The notes: generated by a model not told the origin, from the letters alone. DNA of 64,000 bases from Oscillospiraceae bacterium (GCA_022846075.1 AP025582.1:558001-622000); one strand, 5' to 3'. Numbered from the stretch's first letter, positions 9,110-18,205 are shown. Made by a program: numbers and translations.

Positions 9110-9940
9110 ATGAACGGAAAGAGACTTTTACCCCCTGTGCTCGCCCTATCCCTGCTGTGCGGCTGCGCCGCCGGGGCGGTGGAGCCGACACCGGCGGGGC
9201 CCACCGCCCTGCCCACCCCCGCCGAGACGGAAAACCCCTGGAACCTGACCCCCTGCCGGATCGTGGACGGGGCGGAGATCGGGGAACTGCTGCTGGCCGA
9301 CGAGGAGAGCGGCGAGATTTATACCCTCAGCGTGCAGGATTTGGCGGTGACGATGGACGGCGGCTCCTCCGGCGCCTCCGAGCTGCGGGACGGGATGAAG
9401 GTCTGGGTGGGGCACACCGGCGGCGTGGAGGAGACCTGGCCCGCCCGGTTCACGGCCCCCCAGACGCTGGCCGGGGAATCCGATACGGTGGACGACCGCT
9501 GCGGCCTCTACCTCCAAGTCCTGGAGGACCTGTGGAATGAGGATCCGGGCCTTAATGAAGGCGCCCTGACCTACCTGGGGGTGGATCTCTCCGGCCTCAC
9601 CGCCCTCACCGACGGGGAGAAAAGCGCCGTGGCCTGGCGCTTCGCCCAGCTCCACGGCCTGGAGCTGGTCACCGGCACCTGGGACGAGCTGGTGGAGGAG
9701 GGCTATATCGACGGGGAGGAGCTGTACTGGCCCGACGGCATCCTCTTCTCCATCACCACCGACCCCGACGCGGCCTGGAGCCTCCCCGCCCTGGGCAAGG
9801 GGGAGGAGCCCCGCCTCGCCGCCTTCGACGCCGAAAAGTGGCGTTCGGGCCTGGGGGCCTATTATTTCCTGGACTGCACCGCTCAAATGGACAAGGCCGG
9901 GTCCTGGACCTACTCCATAGGGGCCGAGGCCATCTCTTAA
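9110..9940 (+). CDS. Predicted lipoprotein of unknown function
   Basis: A 276-residue secreted protein. Its signal peptide ends in LALSLLCGC, so Cys19 is the probable lipidation site, and a Pro/Thr-rich linker follows. The rest is acidic and soluble; I do not recognise a catalytic domain. AAAAAAGGAGGCC precedes this ATG, and an in-frame upstream start at 9023 is rejected because it would bury the signal peptide. It stands alone with its own terminator. Confidence 0.75.
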   Translation: MNGKRLLPPVLALSLLCGCAAGAVEPTPAGPTALPTPAETENPWNLTPCRIVDGAEIGELLLADEESGEIYTLSVQDLAVTMDGGSSGASELRDGMKVWVGHTGGVEETWPARFTAPQTLAGESDTVDDRCGLYLQVLEDLWNEDPGLNEGALTYLGVDLSGLTALTDGEKSAVAWRFAQLHGLELVTGTWDELVEEGYIDGEELYWPDGILFSITTDPDAAWSLPALGKGEEPRLAAFDAEKWRSGLGAYYFLDCTAQMDKAGSWTYSIGAEAIS

Positions 9941-9962
9941 AACCACATATCCCGCCCCGGCG

Positions 9963-9999
9963 GCGGGCTGTCCGAACCCCATGGACAGCCCGCCCTTTT
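9963..9999 (+). terminator. Intrinsic terminator after the lipoprotein gene
   Basis: The perfect stem gcgggctgtcc / ggacagcccgc is followed by CCTTTTT. Confidence 0.85.
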
Positions 10000-10033
10000 T
10001 CGCCTATACTGGAGATGAAAGGGGGGCGTGGAT

Positions 10034-10429
10034 ATGGTGAATACGCAAAAAGAGGGGCGCAAGCGGTCCCTCCTGGGCTGGCGGGAAAACCTGCCCCACA
10101 TCCTCCTGCTGTGCGCCCTGTTCCTCCTCCTGCGGCCCCTGGCGGAGATGCTGGACGACTACGCCGTCCCCCTGCTCCGGGCGCTGGTGCTGCCCGTGCT
10201 GGCCTATCCCTTCACCGCCGTGGGAGTGGGCATCGCGGCGGGGGAGAAGAACGGCTTCTGCCCCCTGGTGCCCCTGGCGGCGGGGCTGGCCTTTTTGCCC
10301 AATCTGCTGTGGCCCAACGTGCCCTACGACTGGCGGCAGGCCGTGGCCTACGCCGGATGCGCCCTGCTGGGGGAGGCCGTGGGCGGGGCGTGGCGCTGGG
10401 CGAGGAGAAAATGGGGGGCGGACGGATAG
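10034..10429 (+). CDS. Small integral membrane protein, unknown
   Basis: About 131 residues with three hydrophobic segments (around residues 20-40, 55-72 and 80-94) and a basic C-terminus (WRWARRKWG). No family is recognised. A GTG two codons upstream (10028) is an alternative start; the G-rich tract at 10020-10026 can serve either. It lies just upstream of asnS without evidence of cotranscription. Confidence 0.6.
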   Translation: MVNTQKEGRKRSLLGWRENLPHILLLCALFLLLRPLAEMLDDYAVPLLRALVLPVLAYPFTAVGVGIAAGEKNGFCPLVPLAAGLAFLPNLLWPNVPYDWRQAVAYAGCALLGEAVGGAWRWARRKWGADG

Positions 10430-10534
10430 CGCCCGCCCTTCTTTTCCCACAAATCCCTTGTAAAATGCCGCCAAAGTCCGTATAATGTAAGCATCTGTCA
10501 AAACCTACAAAGACGTAGAGAGAGGGATCATCCA

Positions 10535-11929
10535 ATGGAACGCACACAGATCGCCCGCATTTACGCGGACCAGGAGACATTCGGCGGCAAGGAGGTCACC
10601 GTCTGCGGCTGGGCCCGCACCATCCGGGATATGAAAACCTTCGGCTTCATCGAGCTCAACGACGGCTCCTGCTTCAAGAACCTCCAGGTGGTCATGGAGG
10701 CCGAGGGCCTGGAGAACTTCAAGGACATCGCCAGGCAGAACGTGGGAGCCGCCCTGGTGGTCACCGGCACCGTGGTCCTCACCCCCGAGGCCAAGCAGCC
10801 CTTGGAGGTGAAGGCCGCCTCCATCCAGGTGGAGGGCCCCTCCTCCCCGGACTACCCCCTGCAGAAGAAGCGCCACTCGGTGGAGTTCCTCCGCACCATC
10901 CAGCACCTTCGGCCCCGGACCAACCTGTTTTCCGCCGCCTTCCGGGTGCGCTCCGCCGCCGCCTACGCCATCCATAACTTCTTTCAGGAGCGGGGCTTCG
11001 TGTACGTCCACACCCCCATCATCACCGCCTCCGACTGCGAGGGGGCGGGGGAGATGTTCCGGGTCACCACCCTGAACCCCAACGATCCGCCCCGCACCGC
11101 CGAAGGCGTGGTGGACTGCGCCCAGGACTTCTTCGGCAAGGCCGCCAGCCTCACGGTTTCGGGCCAGCTCAACGCCGAGAACTTCGCCATGGCCTTCGGG
11201 GACGTGTACACCTTCGGCCCCACCTTCCGGGCGGAGAAATCCAACACCCAGCGCCACGCCGCCGAGTTCTGGATGATCGAGCCGGAGATGGCCTTCTGCG
11301 ACCTGGCCGGCGACATGGACGTGGCCGAGGCCATGATCAAATCCGTTATCACCGAGGTCATGGCCAAGTGCCCCGACGAGATGGAGTTTTTCAACTCCTT
11401 TGTGGACAAGGGCCTCAAGGAGCGGCTGGAGCACGTGGCCTCCAGCGCCTTCGGCCGGGTGAGCTACACCGAGGCCATCGAGATTCTGGAGAAGTCCGGC
11501 CAGAAGTTCGAGTACCCCGTCTCCTGGGGCTGTGACCTCCAGACCGAGCACGAGCGGTATTTGACCGAGCAGCACTTCAAAAAGCCGGTCTTCGTCACCG
11601 ACTACCCCAAGGAGATCAAGGCCTTCTATATGCGGGCCAACGACGACGGCAGGACCGTGGCCGCCGCCGACTGCCTGGTGCCCGGCATCGGGGAAATCAT
11701 CGGCGGCAGCCAGCGCGAGGAGCGGCTGGATCTGCTGGAGGCCCGTATCCGGGAGCTGGGCATGGACCCCGCCGACTACTGGTGGTACCTGGACCTGCGC
11801 CGCTACGGCTCCTGTAAGCACGCGGGCTTCGGCCTGGGCTTCGAGCGGCTGGTCATGTACCTCACCGGCATCTCCAACATCCGGGATGTCCTGCCCCACC
11901 CCCGCACGGTGGGCAGCGCCGACTTTTAA
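10535..11929 (+). CDS. asnS: Asparaginyl-tRNA synthetase
   Basis: A class IIb aminoacyl-tRNA synthetase of 464 residues that charges tRNA-Asn. The N-terminal OB-fold anticodon-binding domain ([20 protein letters not shown]) is followed by the class II catalytic core: motif 2 is [21 protein letters not shown] and motif 3 is [15 protein letters not shown]. It ends [12 protein letters not shown], as AsnS does (AspRS would differ here). GAGAGGGATCATCC precedes the ATG. Confidence 0.97.
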   Translation: MERTQIARIYADQETFGGKEVTVCGWARTIRDMKTFGFIELNDGSCFKNLQVVMEAEGLENFKDIARQNVGAALVVTGTVVLTPEAKQPLEVKAASIQVEGPSSPDYPLQKKRHSVEFLRTIQHLRPRTNLFSAAFRVRSAAAYAIHNFFQERGFVYVHTPIITASDCEGAGEMFRVTTLNPNDPPRTAEGVVDCAQDFFGKAASLTVSGQLNAENFAMAFGDVYTFGPTFRAEKSNTQRHAAEFWMIEPEMAFCDLAGDMDVAEAMIKSVITEVMAKCPDEMEFFNSFVDKGLKERLEHVASSAFGRVSYTEAIEILEKSGQKFEYPVSWGCDLQTEHERYLTEQHFKKPVFVTDYPKEIKAFYMRANDDGRTVAAADCLVPGIGEIIGGSQREERLDLLEARIRELGMDPADYWWYLDLRRYGSCKHAGFGLGFERLVMYLTGISNIRDVLPHPRTVGSADF

Positions 11930-11936
11930 GAAACAA

Positions 11937-11966
11937 GGCCGCCCGCTCACCCAGCGGGCGGCCTTT
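11937..11966 (+). terminator. Terminator after asnS
   Basis: The stem ggccgcccgct / agcgggcggcc is followed by a short T tract (TTTGCGT). The hairpin is strong but the T tract is weak, so some read-through into the next gene is possible. Confidence 0.65.
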
Positions 11967-11989
11967 GCGTGTTTTGAGAGGGGGATTTT

Positions 11990-12706
11990 ATGAAGCTGCC
12001 TCAAATGCTGATGGACTTTCCCTATGAGGAGCCAGAACTGGGGAATGGGAAGCGGCGCAGATGGATGGTCGGCGCCGTGCTGTTCCTGGCGATAGGTCTG
12101 CTGGGCATCCTGGGCTTTATGGATGAGCTGCGCGCTTTTTCCGTGATTGCCCTGTCCGACGGCCCGAAGCTGACCATTGCGGCCGCGCAGGTGCTGCTCG
12201 GCCTGTTCGGCCTGTTCAGCCTGGGCTGCTATTTGGCCTGGCGGAAGGGGAAGTCGGTCCGGGTGGTCTACCGGCGGGGCCAGGCCGTCATTCTTGCCCT
12301 GGCCCTGGCGGCGCTGGCGTGGTTGGGGGTCACGGCCGTGGCGGGGCGGAGAGAGCCAATGCCACCTGTGTCCGACCACTATACCTATCAGAGTTCCCCG
12401 CTGGCGGCTATCGCCTGGGGCGGGGACGAGGGGTACTGGTACCAGATCGTGGACGTGAAGGCCCCATTTGTCTACGACCTGTGCTTGGACATGTACACCG
12501 ATGGCCGACACAACACCTCCTCCGAGTGGGAACCGTGGCCCCAAATCCTGGGGGCCACGGCGCTCTACGGGGAGTCGCGGGAGCGCAACTGGCTGGCCCT
12601 GTGGGAGGACCGCATCGTTTGGGTGAGCTTTAACCAGCCACCTGAGGCGAAAAAACTGATGGGGGTGCTGAAACAGCTGAACGCATGGGAGAGGGATTCC
12701 GCCTAG
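11990..12706 (+). CDS. Membrane protein of unknown function
   Basis: A 238-residue protein with three predicted membrane helices (about residues 27-46, 66-85 and 97-116) followed by a soluble, Trp-rich domain (about 120-238). No known domain is recognised. GAGAGGGGGATTTT precedes the ATG. It lies 60 bases after asnS. Confidence 0.65.
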   Translation: MKLPQMLMDFPYEEPELGNGKRRRWMVGAVLFLAIGLLGILGFMDELRAFSVIALSDGPKLTIAAAQVLLGLFGLFSLGCYLAWRKGKSVRVVYRRGQAVILALALAALAWLGVTAVAGRREPMPPVSDHYTYQSSPLAAIAWGGDEGYWYQIVDVKAPFVYDLCLDMYTDGRHNTSSEWEPWPQILGATALYGESRERNWLALWEDRIVWVSFNQPPEAKKLMGVLKQLNAWERDSA

Positions 12707-12905
12707 TTGTCCGCTGCCTGCACGTCGGGACGTGCGTCCCCCAGACCCCCAAAGAAAAGTCTTGGGTGCAGACCTGGGCGCAGGTTCCCTTCCCGGTAGA
12801 AGGTCTACTGCCCATTGATAGGGGGAAAAGTACGGGAGCATCCGTGTGACCCGTGGTCCCGCCAGCGCCGCTGGCGCTGATAGCTTCTTGATACAGCCTG
12901 GTCTT

Positions 12906-13094
12906 TAGCCTTCCCCCTGGGGGAAGGTGGCAGCCCGAAGGGCTGACGGATGAGGGGCCATAGCGTGAAGAAAACTTGCCGGTGGCAAGTTTTTAGCGGT
13001 GGCCGGCCAGCTATGCTGGCTGGGGACATGTGAGGAGAACATTCCCCTCATCAGTCTCGCTGCGCTCGACAGCTTCCCCCAGGGGAAGCCTAAG
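12906..13094. repeat. REPIN-like inverted repeat pair
   Basis: Two imperfect copies of a roughly 50-bp unit face each other: 12906-12957 (tttagccttccccctggggg ... gatgagggg) and, inverted, 13043-13094 (ccccctcatcag ... ccaggggaagcctaag). Each unit contains its own small palindrome (ttccccctgggggaa). The layout, two REP-like units around a non-coding core, fits a REPIN or MITE. The surrounding interval 12707-13240 has no gene I can support. Confidence 0.6.
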
Positions 13095-13102
13095 AACATA
13101 CA

Positions 13103-13138
13103 ACCCCCGGGGCCGCACTTCGTAGCGGCCCCGGGGGT
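13103..13138. terminator. Strong GC hairpin between REPIN-like element and sdpI
   Basis: A perfect 15-16-bp stem (acccccggggccgc / gcggccccgggggt) has an acttcgta loop region and is followed by TTTCTT on the plus strand. It could stop read-through from either side. Confidence 0.65.
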
Positions 13139-13240
13139 TTCTTGCGCTTTTGTGGACAGATTGGGGAAGTTTTCAGAAGAAGGCCGGGGGAGAAAATCAA
13201 AGCTCCTTCCCGGAGGGCACGGTCTCCCATGAAGGTAAAT

Positions 13241-13882
13241 TCACCCCTTCTCCTGATACCACTTCCAGCTCATGAAGAAGGTGGCGCCCAGCCCACCGGC
13301 CAGCAGCAGGAGGAACACCCAGAAGAACACCTTCTCCGGCGCAAACAACCCCAGCACCACGGCGGCCAGCCCGGAGAAGAAGAACACGAAGCCACCCATC
13401 CGCTGGGTCTTGTTCCACACGTCGGGGTCGCTGAGGGCCCAGGGGGTGCGGAAGCCCAGGAAAAAGTTGCTCTTCACCTTGCCCATCATGTTCCCGATCA
13501 CGACGAACAGCAGGCCGACCAGCACGCCCACTGTCCGGCCCACGTTGATGCGCCCCGGCTGGAGGCTCTCGGAGATGGTGATGAGCAGGCATACCAACAG
13601 GATCAGGGGCATCAGCACCCCCAGGGTGTCATACTTGTCCTGAAACTTTTCGTAATTCCCCTTCCTGGGGTCTATTCTGGGCATGAACTGGAAGAGAGCC
13701 GCCAGGGCGGGGGAGAGGGCGGCGATGAGCCACAGGGTGCCCACGGAGCCGTAAGTCACCGTGCCGTCCAGATTCCAGTGGGTGGGCACCCGCTCCGGCA
13801 GGAAGGGGGTAAAGGCCAGCACCAGCGCCGCCGGCAGAAGAGCGAATATCCACATCGTAACGATGGCTTTTTTACTTTTCAT
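13241..13882 (-). CDS. sdpI: SdpI family membrane protein
   Basis: A 213-residue polytopic protein with about six membrane segments and the DUF1648 motif VPTHWNLDG near residue 33, followed by a C-terminal SdpI-like domain (KVKSNFFLGFRTPWALSDPDVW). In Bacillus subtilis SdpI gives immunity to the SdpC toxin and relays its presence to the repressor SdpR. Here it overlaps an SdpR-like repressor gene by 11 bp, the same pairing. No sdpC-like toxin is nearby, so the effector is unknown. Confidence 0.9.
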   Translation of the reverse strand: MKSKKAIVTMWIFALLPAALVLAFTPFLPERVPTHWNLDGTVTYGSVGTLWLIAALSPALAALFQFMPRIDPRKGNYEKFQDKYDTLGVLMPLILLVCLLITISESLQPGRINVGRTVGVLVGLLFVVIGNMMGKVKSNFFLGFRTPWALSDPDVWNKTQRMGGFVFFFSGLAAVVLGLFAPEKVFFWVFLLLLAGGLGATFFMSWKWYQEKG

Positions 13883-14150
13883 CTCGCTTCGCTCCTTTCA
13901 AAGCGGCCACCCAGCCGGTGATCTCGTCCAGCACCGACAGGTTGAGCTCATAACAGATATACTTTCCCCGGCGCTCGTCGCTGACAAGCCCTGCCTCCTT
14001 CAAAACGGAGAGGTGGTGGGAGACGGTGGCCCCCGTCATGTCGAAATGGCTCCCAATCTCTCCCGCCGTCTTGGCTCCGTCCTTCAAAAGGTCCAGGATG
14101 GCCCGCCGGGTGGGGTCGCCGAGGGCTTTGAAGGTCTCCTGGAAACTCAT
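13872..14150 (-). CDS. sdpR: ArsR-family repressor, SdpR-like
   Basis: A 92-residue winged-helix protein with the ArsR recognition region AGEIGSHFDMTGATVSHHLS and LGDPTRRAILDLL at the N-terminus. It lacks the metal-binding ELCVCDL motif, which points to SdpR rather than a metal sensor. It is the first gene of the sdpR-sdpI unit and probably represses its own promoter through the ATTTAGA/TCTAAAT sites upstream. Confidence 0.9.
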   Translation of the reverse strand: MSFQETFKALGDPTRRAILDLLKDGAKTAGEIGSHFDMTGATVSHHLSVLKEAGLVSDERRGKYICYELNLSVLDEITGWVAALKGAKRDEK

Positions 14151-14163
14151 GATCTCACCTCGT

Positions 14164-14236
14164 TATTTAGAAGTCTGTCAAAATAATAGCCCATAAAAAT
14201 GGCGCTGTCAATAGACATTTAGAAAATGGTCTAAAT
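14164..14236 (-). promoter_or_regulatory. sdpRI promoter and operator
   Basis: On the minus strand a near-consensus promoter TTGACA (14206-14211 on plus, read as tgtcaa), 17-bp spacer and TATTAT (14183-14188) faces sdpR. A perfect inverted repeat ATTTAGA-N6-TCTAAAT (14217-14236) sits just upstream of the -35 box, and a further half-site ATTTAGA (14164-14170) lies near the transcription start. This arrangement fits autorepression by SdpR. Confidence 0.7.
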
Positions 14237-14393
14237 ATCCTGTGTCCGCAAAACAGGACTGCCCCCGTCAGTTTGGCGGGGGCTTTTTGCTTAGTTGTAT
14301 TGACGCTGCGGATAGGTAAGTGGTAATATATCCCCGTCGATAGAACAAATGTTTCATTATAAAAGGAGGGATACCATGAAGAAAAAGAAAAGA

Positions 14394-14425
14394 AAAATAG
14401 CCGCCTCGATTGAGGCAGCTATTTT
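14394..14425 (-). terminator. Displaced original terminator of tRNA-Tyr
   Basis: The stem AAAATAGC-GCCTC / GAGGC-GCTATTTT abuts the CCA end of the duplicated tRNA-Tyr 3' fragment and is followed in the minus direction by TTTTTCTTTTC. Before integration it must have terminated the tRNA-Tyr transcript. The prophage now separates it from the intact gene by about 40 kb. Confidence 0.8.
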
Positions 14426-14478
14426 GGTGGAGGAGGGTGGATTCGAACCACCGAAGCGATACGCAACAGATTTACAGT
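14425..14478. repeat. attL: 54-bp prophage attachment repeat
   Basis: Identical over 54 bp to 54288-54341 (both begin tggtggaggagggtggattc and end acagatttacagt). It is the 3' part of tRNA-Tyr(GTA) from the anticodon to CCA, left behind by integration. The integrase gene lies immediately inside. The identity ends abruptly at both sides. Confidence 0.95.
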
Positions 14479-14601
14479 TTGTTTTAACCTGCTATCTGTG
14501 CTTTGCGCCGCAAGCACTCGACCATATAACAAGGGACGGTACCCAAACTGTACCCAAACGTTTTTTTCGTGGTATAAGTCTACAACGCTTTCGTTTGGAT
14601 G

Positions 14602-15768
14602 TCAATACGACAGTTTGGATACGTTATTCTTTCGGGCATCCAAATCGACCTCAGTATAAATTTGGGTCGTGGAAATTTTGCTGTGCCCCAACTGCTCCTG
14701 CACGGCTCGAATATTAGCGCCTCCGTTTAGCAAATGAGTTGCGTAAGTGTGCCGTGCTTTGTGAGGCGAGAGTATCGGCACCTGTTCTGATGGGATTAAC
14801 GTGGCGTTGAGATCACGCAGAACGGCCCCATAACGATACGCAAATTGTGGCGGCGTAAGATAGGGCTGACCCTTTAGGCCAGGGAAGACAAATAGCCCAT
14901 CCCGTGGCAGACTGTTAAACACTGCTGCGCCTTCATCTGTGAGTGCCACCACCCGGTCTTTTTTGCTTTTTGTAGTTTCCCGCAGCGCATATGCACGCGG
15001 GCGTTTTGTTTTCCCGCTTTTATCCGGCGGAAGTTTAACTGTCGGATCTGCGTTTTCGACCTTAGCAATTACCTGGCGAATCAGGATATATGGCGTGTCT
15101 CCGTCCAGGTGTATGTCGGACCACATCAAGGCACAGAGCTCCTCAGTTCGCAGGCCGGTAAACAACGCAATTTGGACGTGGCTGCCCCACTTGTGGCCCG
15201 GGGCGTAGGCCAGGATTTTATTTACATCTTCTAGGGAGTACACTTTTGGTTTGCTTTTTTCAGGGCTACGTGCAAAAGTCTCGTCTTCCACTGGGTTTTC
15301 AGAGCATAGGCGGTTTTTCTTGGCGCTTTTAAATATCCCGTTCAGGCAAACCCGGATCTCATTTTTTGCGCTGTTTGAGAGCTTGACCACCCTTTCACTA
15401 GCGTAGAGTTGAGCAATATGAAACGGCATTACAGCATCCAACTTTTTGCCTCCAAGCGCTGGGAGGATATAGTCGTTTGTATAACGTTCGTAATTTGCGT
15501 ATGTCCCGTATGCCAACGATCCAGCGGATACATCTGCCTTTTTGAGGGACAGCCAGACTTCGGCCCATTGCTTAACAAGTTTGACCTCTTTGACCGCTTT
15601 CCCACCTGTCTTTTTAAACCATTCCCGATACTTTTTTTTGGCGCCCCGGCCATCCGCATCTTTACTGTAAAAGGACAGCGGCGTCTTTCGTCCCTCCACG
15701 CTGATTCGGTACTCCCATGTGCCATCCTTACGTTGGCGAAGGCTGCCATCTCCGTTGGCGTTTTTCAT
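14602..15768 (-). CDS. int: Prophage tyrosine integrase
   Basis: Site-specific recombinase (388 residues) that integrates the phage into tRNA-Tyr. An N-terminal AP2-like DNA-binding domain ([19 protein letters not shown]) and a SAM-like core-binding domain (about 65-165) precede the catalytic domain. Catalytic residues are visible: Arg in [21 protein letters not shown] (His-x-x-Arg), [15 protein letters not shown] (His and nucleophilic Tyr). It sits next to attL and reads toward it, as is common. It probably needs an excisionase; the HTH proteins at 18601 and 52002 are candidates. Confidence 0.95.
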   Translation of the reverse strand: MKNANGDGSLRQRKDGTWEYRISVEGRKTPLSFYSKDADGRGAKKKYREWFKKTGGKAVKEVKLVKQWAEVWLSLKKADVSAGSLAYGTYANYERYTNDYILPALGGKKLDAVMPFHIAQLYASERVVKLSNSAKNEIRVCLNGIFKSAKKNRLCSENPVEDETFARSPEKSKPKVYSLEDVNKILAYAPGHKWGSHVQIALFTGLRTEELCALMWSDIHLDGDTPYILIRQVIAKVENADPTVKLPPDKSGKTKRPRAYALRETTKSKKDRVVALTDEGAAVFNSLPRDGLFVFPGLKGQPYLTPPQFAYRYGAVLRDLNATLIPSEQVPILSPHKARHTYATHLLNGGANIRAVQEQLGHSKISTTQIYTEVDLDARKNNVSKLSY

Positions 15769-15903
15769 GCTCGAACACTCCTTCTATTGATATTTTGCGC
15801 CCAGTGAGATACAATAAAAGGGCGCAATGATGCCTTGGTTTAAACCGCTGGGGCCTTTGCTCTGCCGCTCTCGGAGGTCGCAACTCCGGGGGCGGCTTAA
15901 TTA

Positions 15904-16716
15904 TTACCAACCGAATATATCCTGCTTGTACCCTTTTGTCCACTGGCCCAGAACCCGCCCAACGGTGTAAAAATCATCAGATGGCATAACGATGATGTCC
16001 TCATACGCTGGATTTATTGATACCAGGCGGACTTGATGTGGATTTTGGCTTACAACTAATTTCTTACAGTAAGATTCTTTATTCAATGAAAAAATTCCAA
16101 TCTGCCCGGGTTCTATCCTTGGCATTGACTGGACGAATACGGTTCCACCATCATGGATCTTAGGCTCCATGCTATCACCCGAAATAATGATACCAAAGTC
16201 GGTCTTAGAAGGGATGACGGCATCGGGGTACTGCTCAATGTGATATTCCGGCTCGTCCAGATAGTTCCCCAGGCCAGCGGCGGAGGGCTGGTCGTAGACC
16301 CGGAGTTCCACCATGCCGCTTTTAGTTTTTTTCGCTTTAGGGAAGGATACAACGGCTGCATTACCAGGCTCCTCGGTGGGCTCTTCCCCGGCGGTGTCTT
16401 TAATTTCATATTCCAGGATAGCCTTGACTGCGCCCTTGGCATGTTTACTCAGGGCGGCGTAATCCTTGGCAATTTTCAAAGCCTCTTCCGGTAATTCGGA
16501 GGGGGCTTTTTTTACGGCTTGGAGGGTAGAGGCACCAAGTAGAAAATCAACCGTTACGTGGCAGGCAGTGGCGATTTTTACAAGTAGGTCCGATTTTGGG
16601 TCATGCTTTCCACTTTCATATCCGTGAAAGGTGTTCGGGGCCACACCGACTATTTCAGCAAGTTCTTTTTGCGAATAACCGGCGCTTTCTCTGGCCTCTT
16701 TAATGTGAAACTTCAT
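15904..16716 (-). CDS. CI-like repressor with S24 autocleavage domain
   Basis: Lysogeny-maintaining repressor (270 residues). An XRE helix-turn-helix (YSQKELAEIVGVAPNTFHGYE, residues 14-34) is joined by a linker to a LexA/CI-type peptidase S24 domain with the nucleophile in ISGDSMEPK and the general-base Lys in ESYCKKLVV. RecA-stimulated self-cleavage would link induction to the SOS response. AAAGGAGGCCGAT before 16716 selects this ATG over one at 16737. It is divergent from the cro-like gene across the operator region. Confidence 0.93.
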   Translation of the reverse strand: MKFHIKEARESAGYSQKELAEIVGVAPNTFHGYESGKHDPKSDLLVKIATACHVTVDFLLGASTLQAVKKAPSELPEEALKIAKDYAALSKHAKGAVKAILEYEIKDTAGEEPTEEPGNAAVVSFPKAKKTKSGMVELRVYDQPSAAGLGNYLDEPEYHIEQYPDAVIPSKTDFGIIISGDSMEPKIHDGGTVFVQSMPRIEPGQIGIFSLNKESYCKKLVVSQNPHQVRLVSINPAYEDIIVMPSDDFYTVGRVLGQWTKGYKQDIFGW

Positions 16717-16754
16717 ATCGGCCTCCTTTGTCAGCACTTTCTGGACAATACAAT

Positions 16755-16880
16755 AGTATAACAGTTGTTTCTTGTAGTCAATAAAAAAATTCTAGATTCT
16801 AGAAAGCGTTTTCCTAAAAGACCTTGACAAAATCTATTATCTAGATTATTCTGTACATGGATTCTAGAATCTAGATTATT
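16755..16880. promoter_or_regulatory. CI/Cro operator-promoter region
   Basis: Five CTAGA-centred sites lie between the divergent repressor genes: a pair at 16790-16803 (tctagattctagaa), one at 16840-16846, and a pair at 16862-16876 (ttctagaatctagat). A rightward promoter TTGACA (16824-16829), 17-bp spacer, TATTCT (16847-16852) overlaps the middle site. A leftward promoter has TTGACT (plus 16776-16781) with TATACT (plus 16755-16760) at a short 15-bp spacing. Repressor binding would block the rightward promoter. Confidence 0.75.
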
Positions 16881-16897
16881 AAAAGGAGATGATTCAG

Positions 16898-17107
16898 TTG
16901 AATTATAACATTGAGGCCGAACGTGGGCGGCTTCAACTTACAAAAGAGGAGCTTGCTGCACGGTTGCGTATTACCTCAAAAACGTACCTTTCCTATGTGC
17001 GAGGAGATACTGCTATTCCATCGGATATCCTCTTGAAGATGTCCCAGCTGTTCCATTGTACCACGGACTACCTGTTGGGCTTGAACGACACCCAGGACGG
17101 TACATAA
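16898..17107 (+). CDS. Cro-like XRE regulator
   Basis: A 69-residue helix-turn-helix protein (RLQLTKEELAARLRITSKTY) read from the rightward early promoter and divergent from the CI-like gene, the position of Cro. AAAGGAG is 9 bases before a TTG at 16898 but immediately abuts the ATG at 16889, so the TTG is the likelier start. The gene-proximal operator sites suggest mutual control with CI. Confidence 0.8.
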   Translation: MNYNIEAERGRLQLTKEELAARLRITSKTYLSYVRGDTAIPSDILLKMSQLFHCTTDYLLGLNDTQDGT

Positions 17108-17180
17108 AAAGCCAGCCGGGGGCGGAAACCTCCGGCTGGCTCTGGAAAGGGTTACTTAAGTTGAGAAAGGAGAGAACGGG

Positions 17181-17369
17181 ATGATTCAAGTTGTGGCGGT
17201 TTCGGCCCTTGTATCCTGGCTGGTGGCGACAGTGACCGCCAAGCTGTGCTTCCACAAAATCGACCGCTATGTAAGGGATACAACCAATGCGCTTAAGGAG
17301 TCAGGAAGTGCTTTAGCTACTCTTGGTGGGAAGGCAAATGGAGCAGAACACCTCACCAACAGGGGTTAA
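17181..17369 (+). CDS. Small membrane-anchored phage protein
   Basis: 62 residues with an N-terminal hydrophobic segment (VVAVSALVSWLVATVTAKLCF) and a polar tail. AAGGAGAGAACGGG is a good ribosome-binding site. It follows the cro-like gene and overlaps the 3' end of the antisense DUF4393 gene by about 57 bp. Function unknown. Confidence 0.5.
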   Translation: MIQVVAVSALVSWLVATVTAKLCFHKIDRYVRDTTNALKESGSALATLGGKANGAEHLTNRG

Positions 17370-18101
17370 AAATGCTTCGCCCTTTGCTAAGTCTAAGGCC
17401 TTGCCCTCTTGTTTGGAGCAGTAATCAGTAAGCACCCGGTATTCATCTGTCTGTTCAAACGGCTTATAAAGAGCTTCGGTTGTTAGATATGCATTAAAAG
17501 TGACTTGAACCAATCCAAGGCGCGCTAAAACAGCAATGGAAACTGCCTGCCGAGTTAACGATTGCTCCTTGGGATTTGACAAAAATGAATTAGTTTGAAA
17601 AACGTTGTAAGACCGTTTGGGAACATTTTTTATCCGATATTCAACAATCGGTAGCCGATCAAAAGAGCCATCTGGCGCAACAAAGCAAGCGAGATTTTGG
17701 GCATCAAGTGGGGATAATTGTCGAATGATTTCTGTAAAAGATGGATGGACAGACTGTGATTTTGTGCTGTCCATTGAAGCAGAAATCAATTTTGCAAACA
17801 TTTCACGAAGCTCTGGCTCTTCAAAATAATATTTTGAAGCCTCCAATGCTGGTCCTACAATGGATAGAGCTGGTTCACATAATTGATTTTCTGGTATGTC
17901 GGCAACCTTGCGTTCAAGGGACTCTTTGAAGTCTTCTAAGGCCTTCATTCTGACTATGCGCTTTTTTTCTACATAGTTACCAAAACCACCAAAAACCAAT
18001 TCCCAAGCATCTTGTAAAGTGCTTCCAGCCGATGAAGAGACTGGAACAAGCAGTTTATTTATTGGCTCAGACACAGTTTTTATGGCCTCAGAAATAGACA
18101 T
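17313..18101 (-). CDS. DUF4393 (Abi-alpha-like) protein, first copy
   Basis: A 262-residue protein homologous to the prophage gene at 25094: both share a block of the type MFAKLISASMD...SVHPSFTEIIRQLSPLDA. That block is typical of DUF4393, a family annotated as Abi-alpha and linked to abortive infection. It is soluble, antisense to the early operon and AT-rich, so it looks like an accessory gene expressed from the lysogen. The exact activity is not established. The start at MSISEAIK is chosen because GGTGG precedes it; upstream ATGs have poor context. Confidence 0.75.
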   Translation of the reverse strand: MSISEAIKTVSEPINKLLVPVSSSAGSTLQDAWELVFGGFGNYVEKKRIVRMKALEDFKESLERKVADIPENQLCEPALSIVGPALEASKYYFEEPELREMFAKLISASMDSTKSQSVHPSFTEIIRQLSPLDAQNLACFVAPDGSFDRLPIVEYRIKNVPKRSYNVFQTNSFLSNPKEQSLTRQAVSIAVLARLGLVQVTFNAYLTTEALYKPFEQTDEYRVLTDYCSKQEGKALDLAKGEAFLTPVGEVFCSICLPTKSS

Positions 18102-18205
18102 TCCACCACATCCTTTCATCAATACTCTACCATTTTCTTTCTAGTAAGACAAGTATGCCGCAGCACCATTATGTATAAAACGCATCGAAAAAGGGGGGAT
18201 ATATA

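Noticed and set aside
14379-14717. Plus-strand ORF with a good RBS (AAAAGGAGGGATACC) starting MKKKKRKIAASIEAAI
   Set aside because: Most of it reads through the tRNA terminator and antisense to the tRNA-Tyr fragment (EEGGFEPPKRYATDLQ), a well-known spurious reading of tRNA DNA. The start context is noted, but I cannot support a product.
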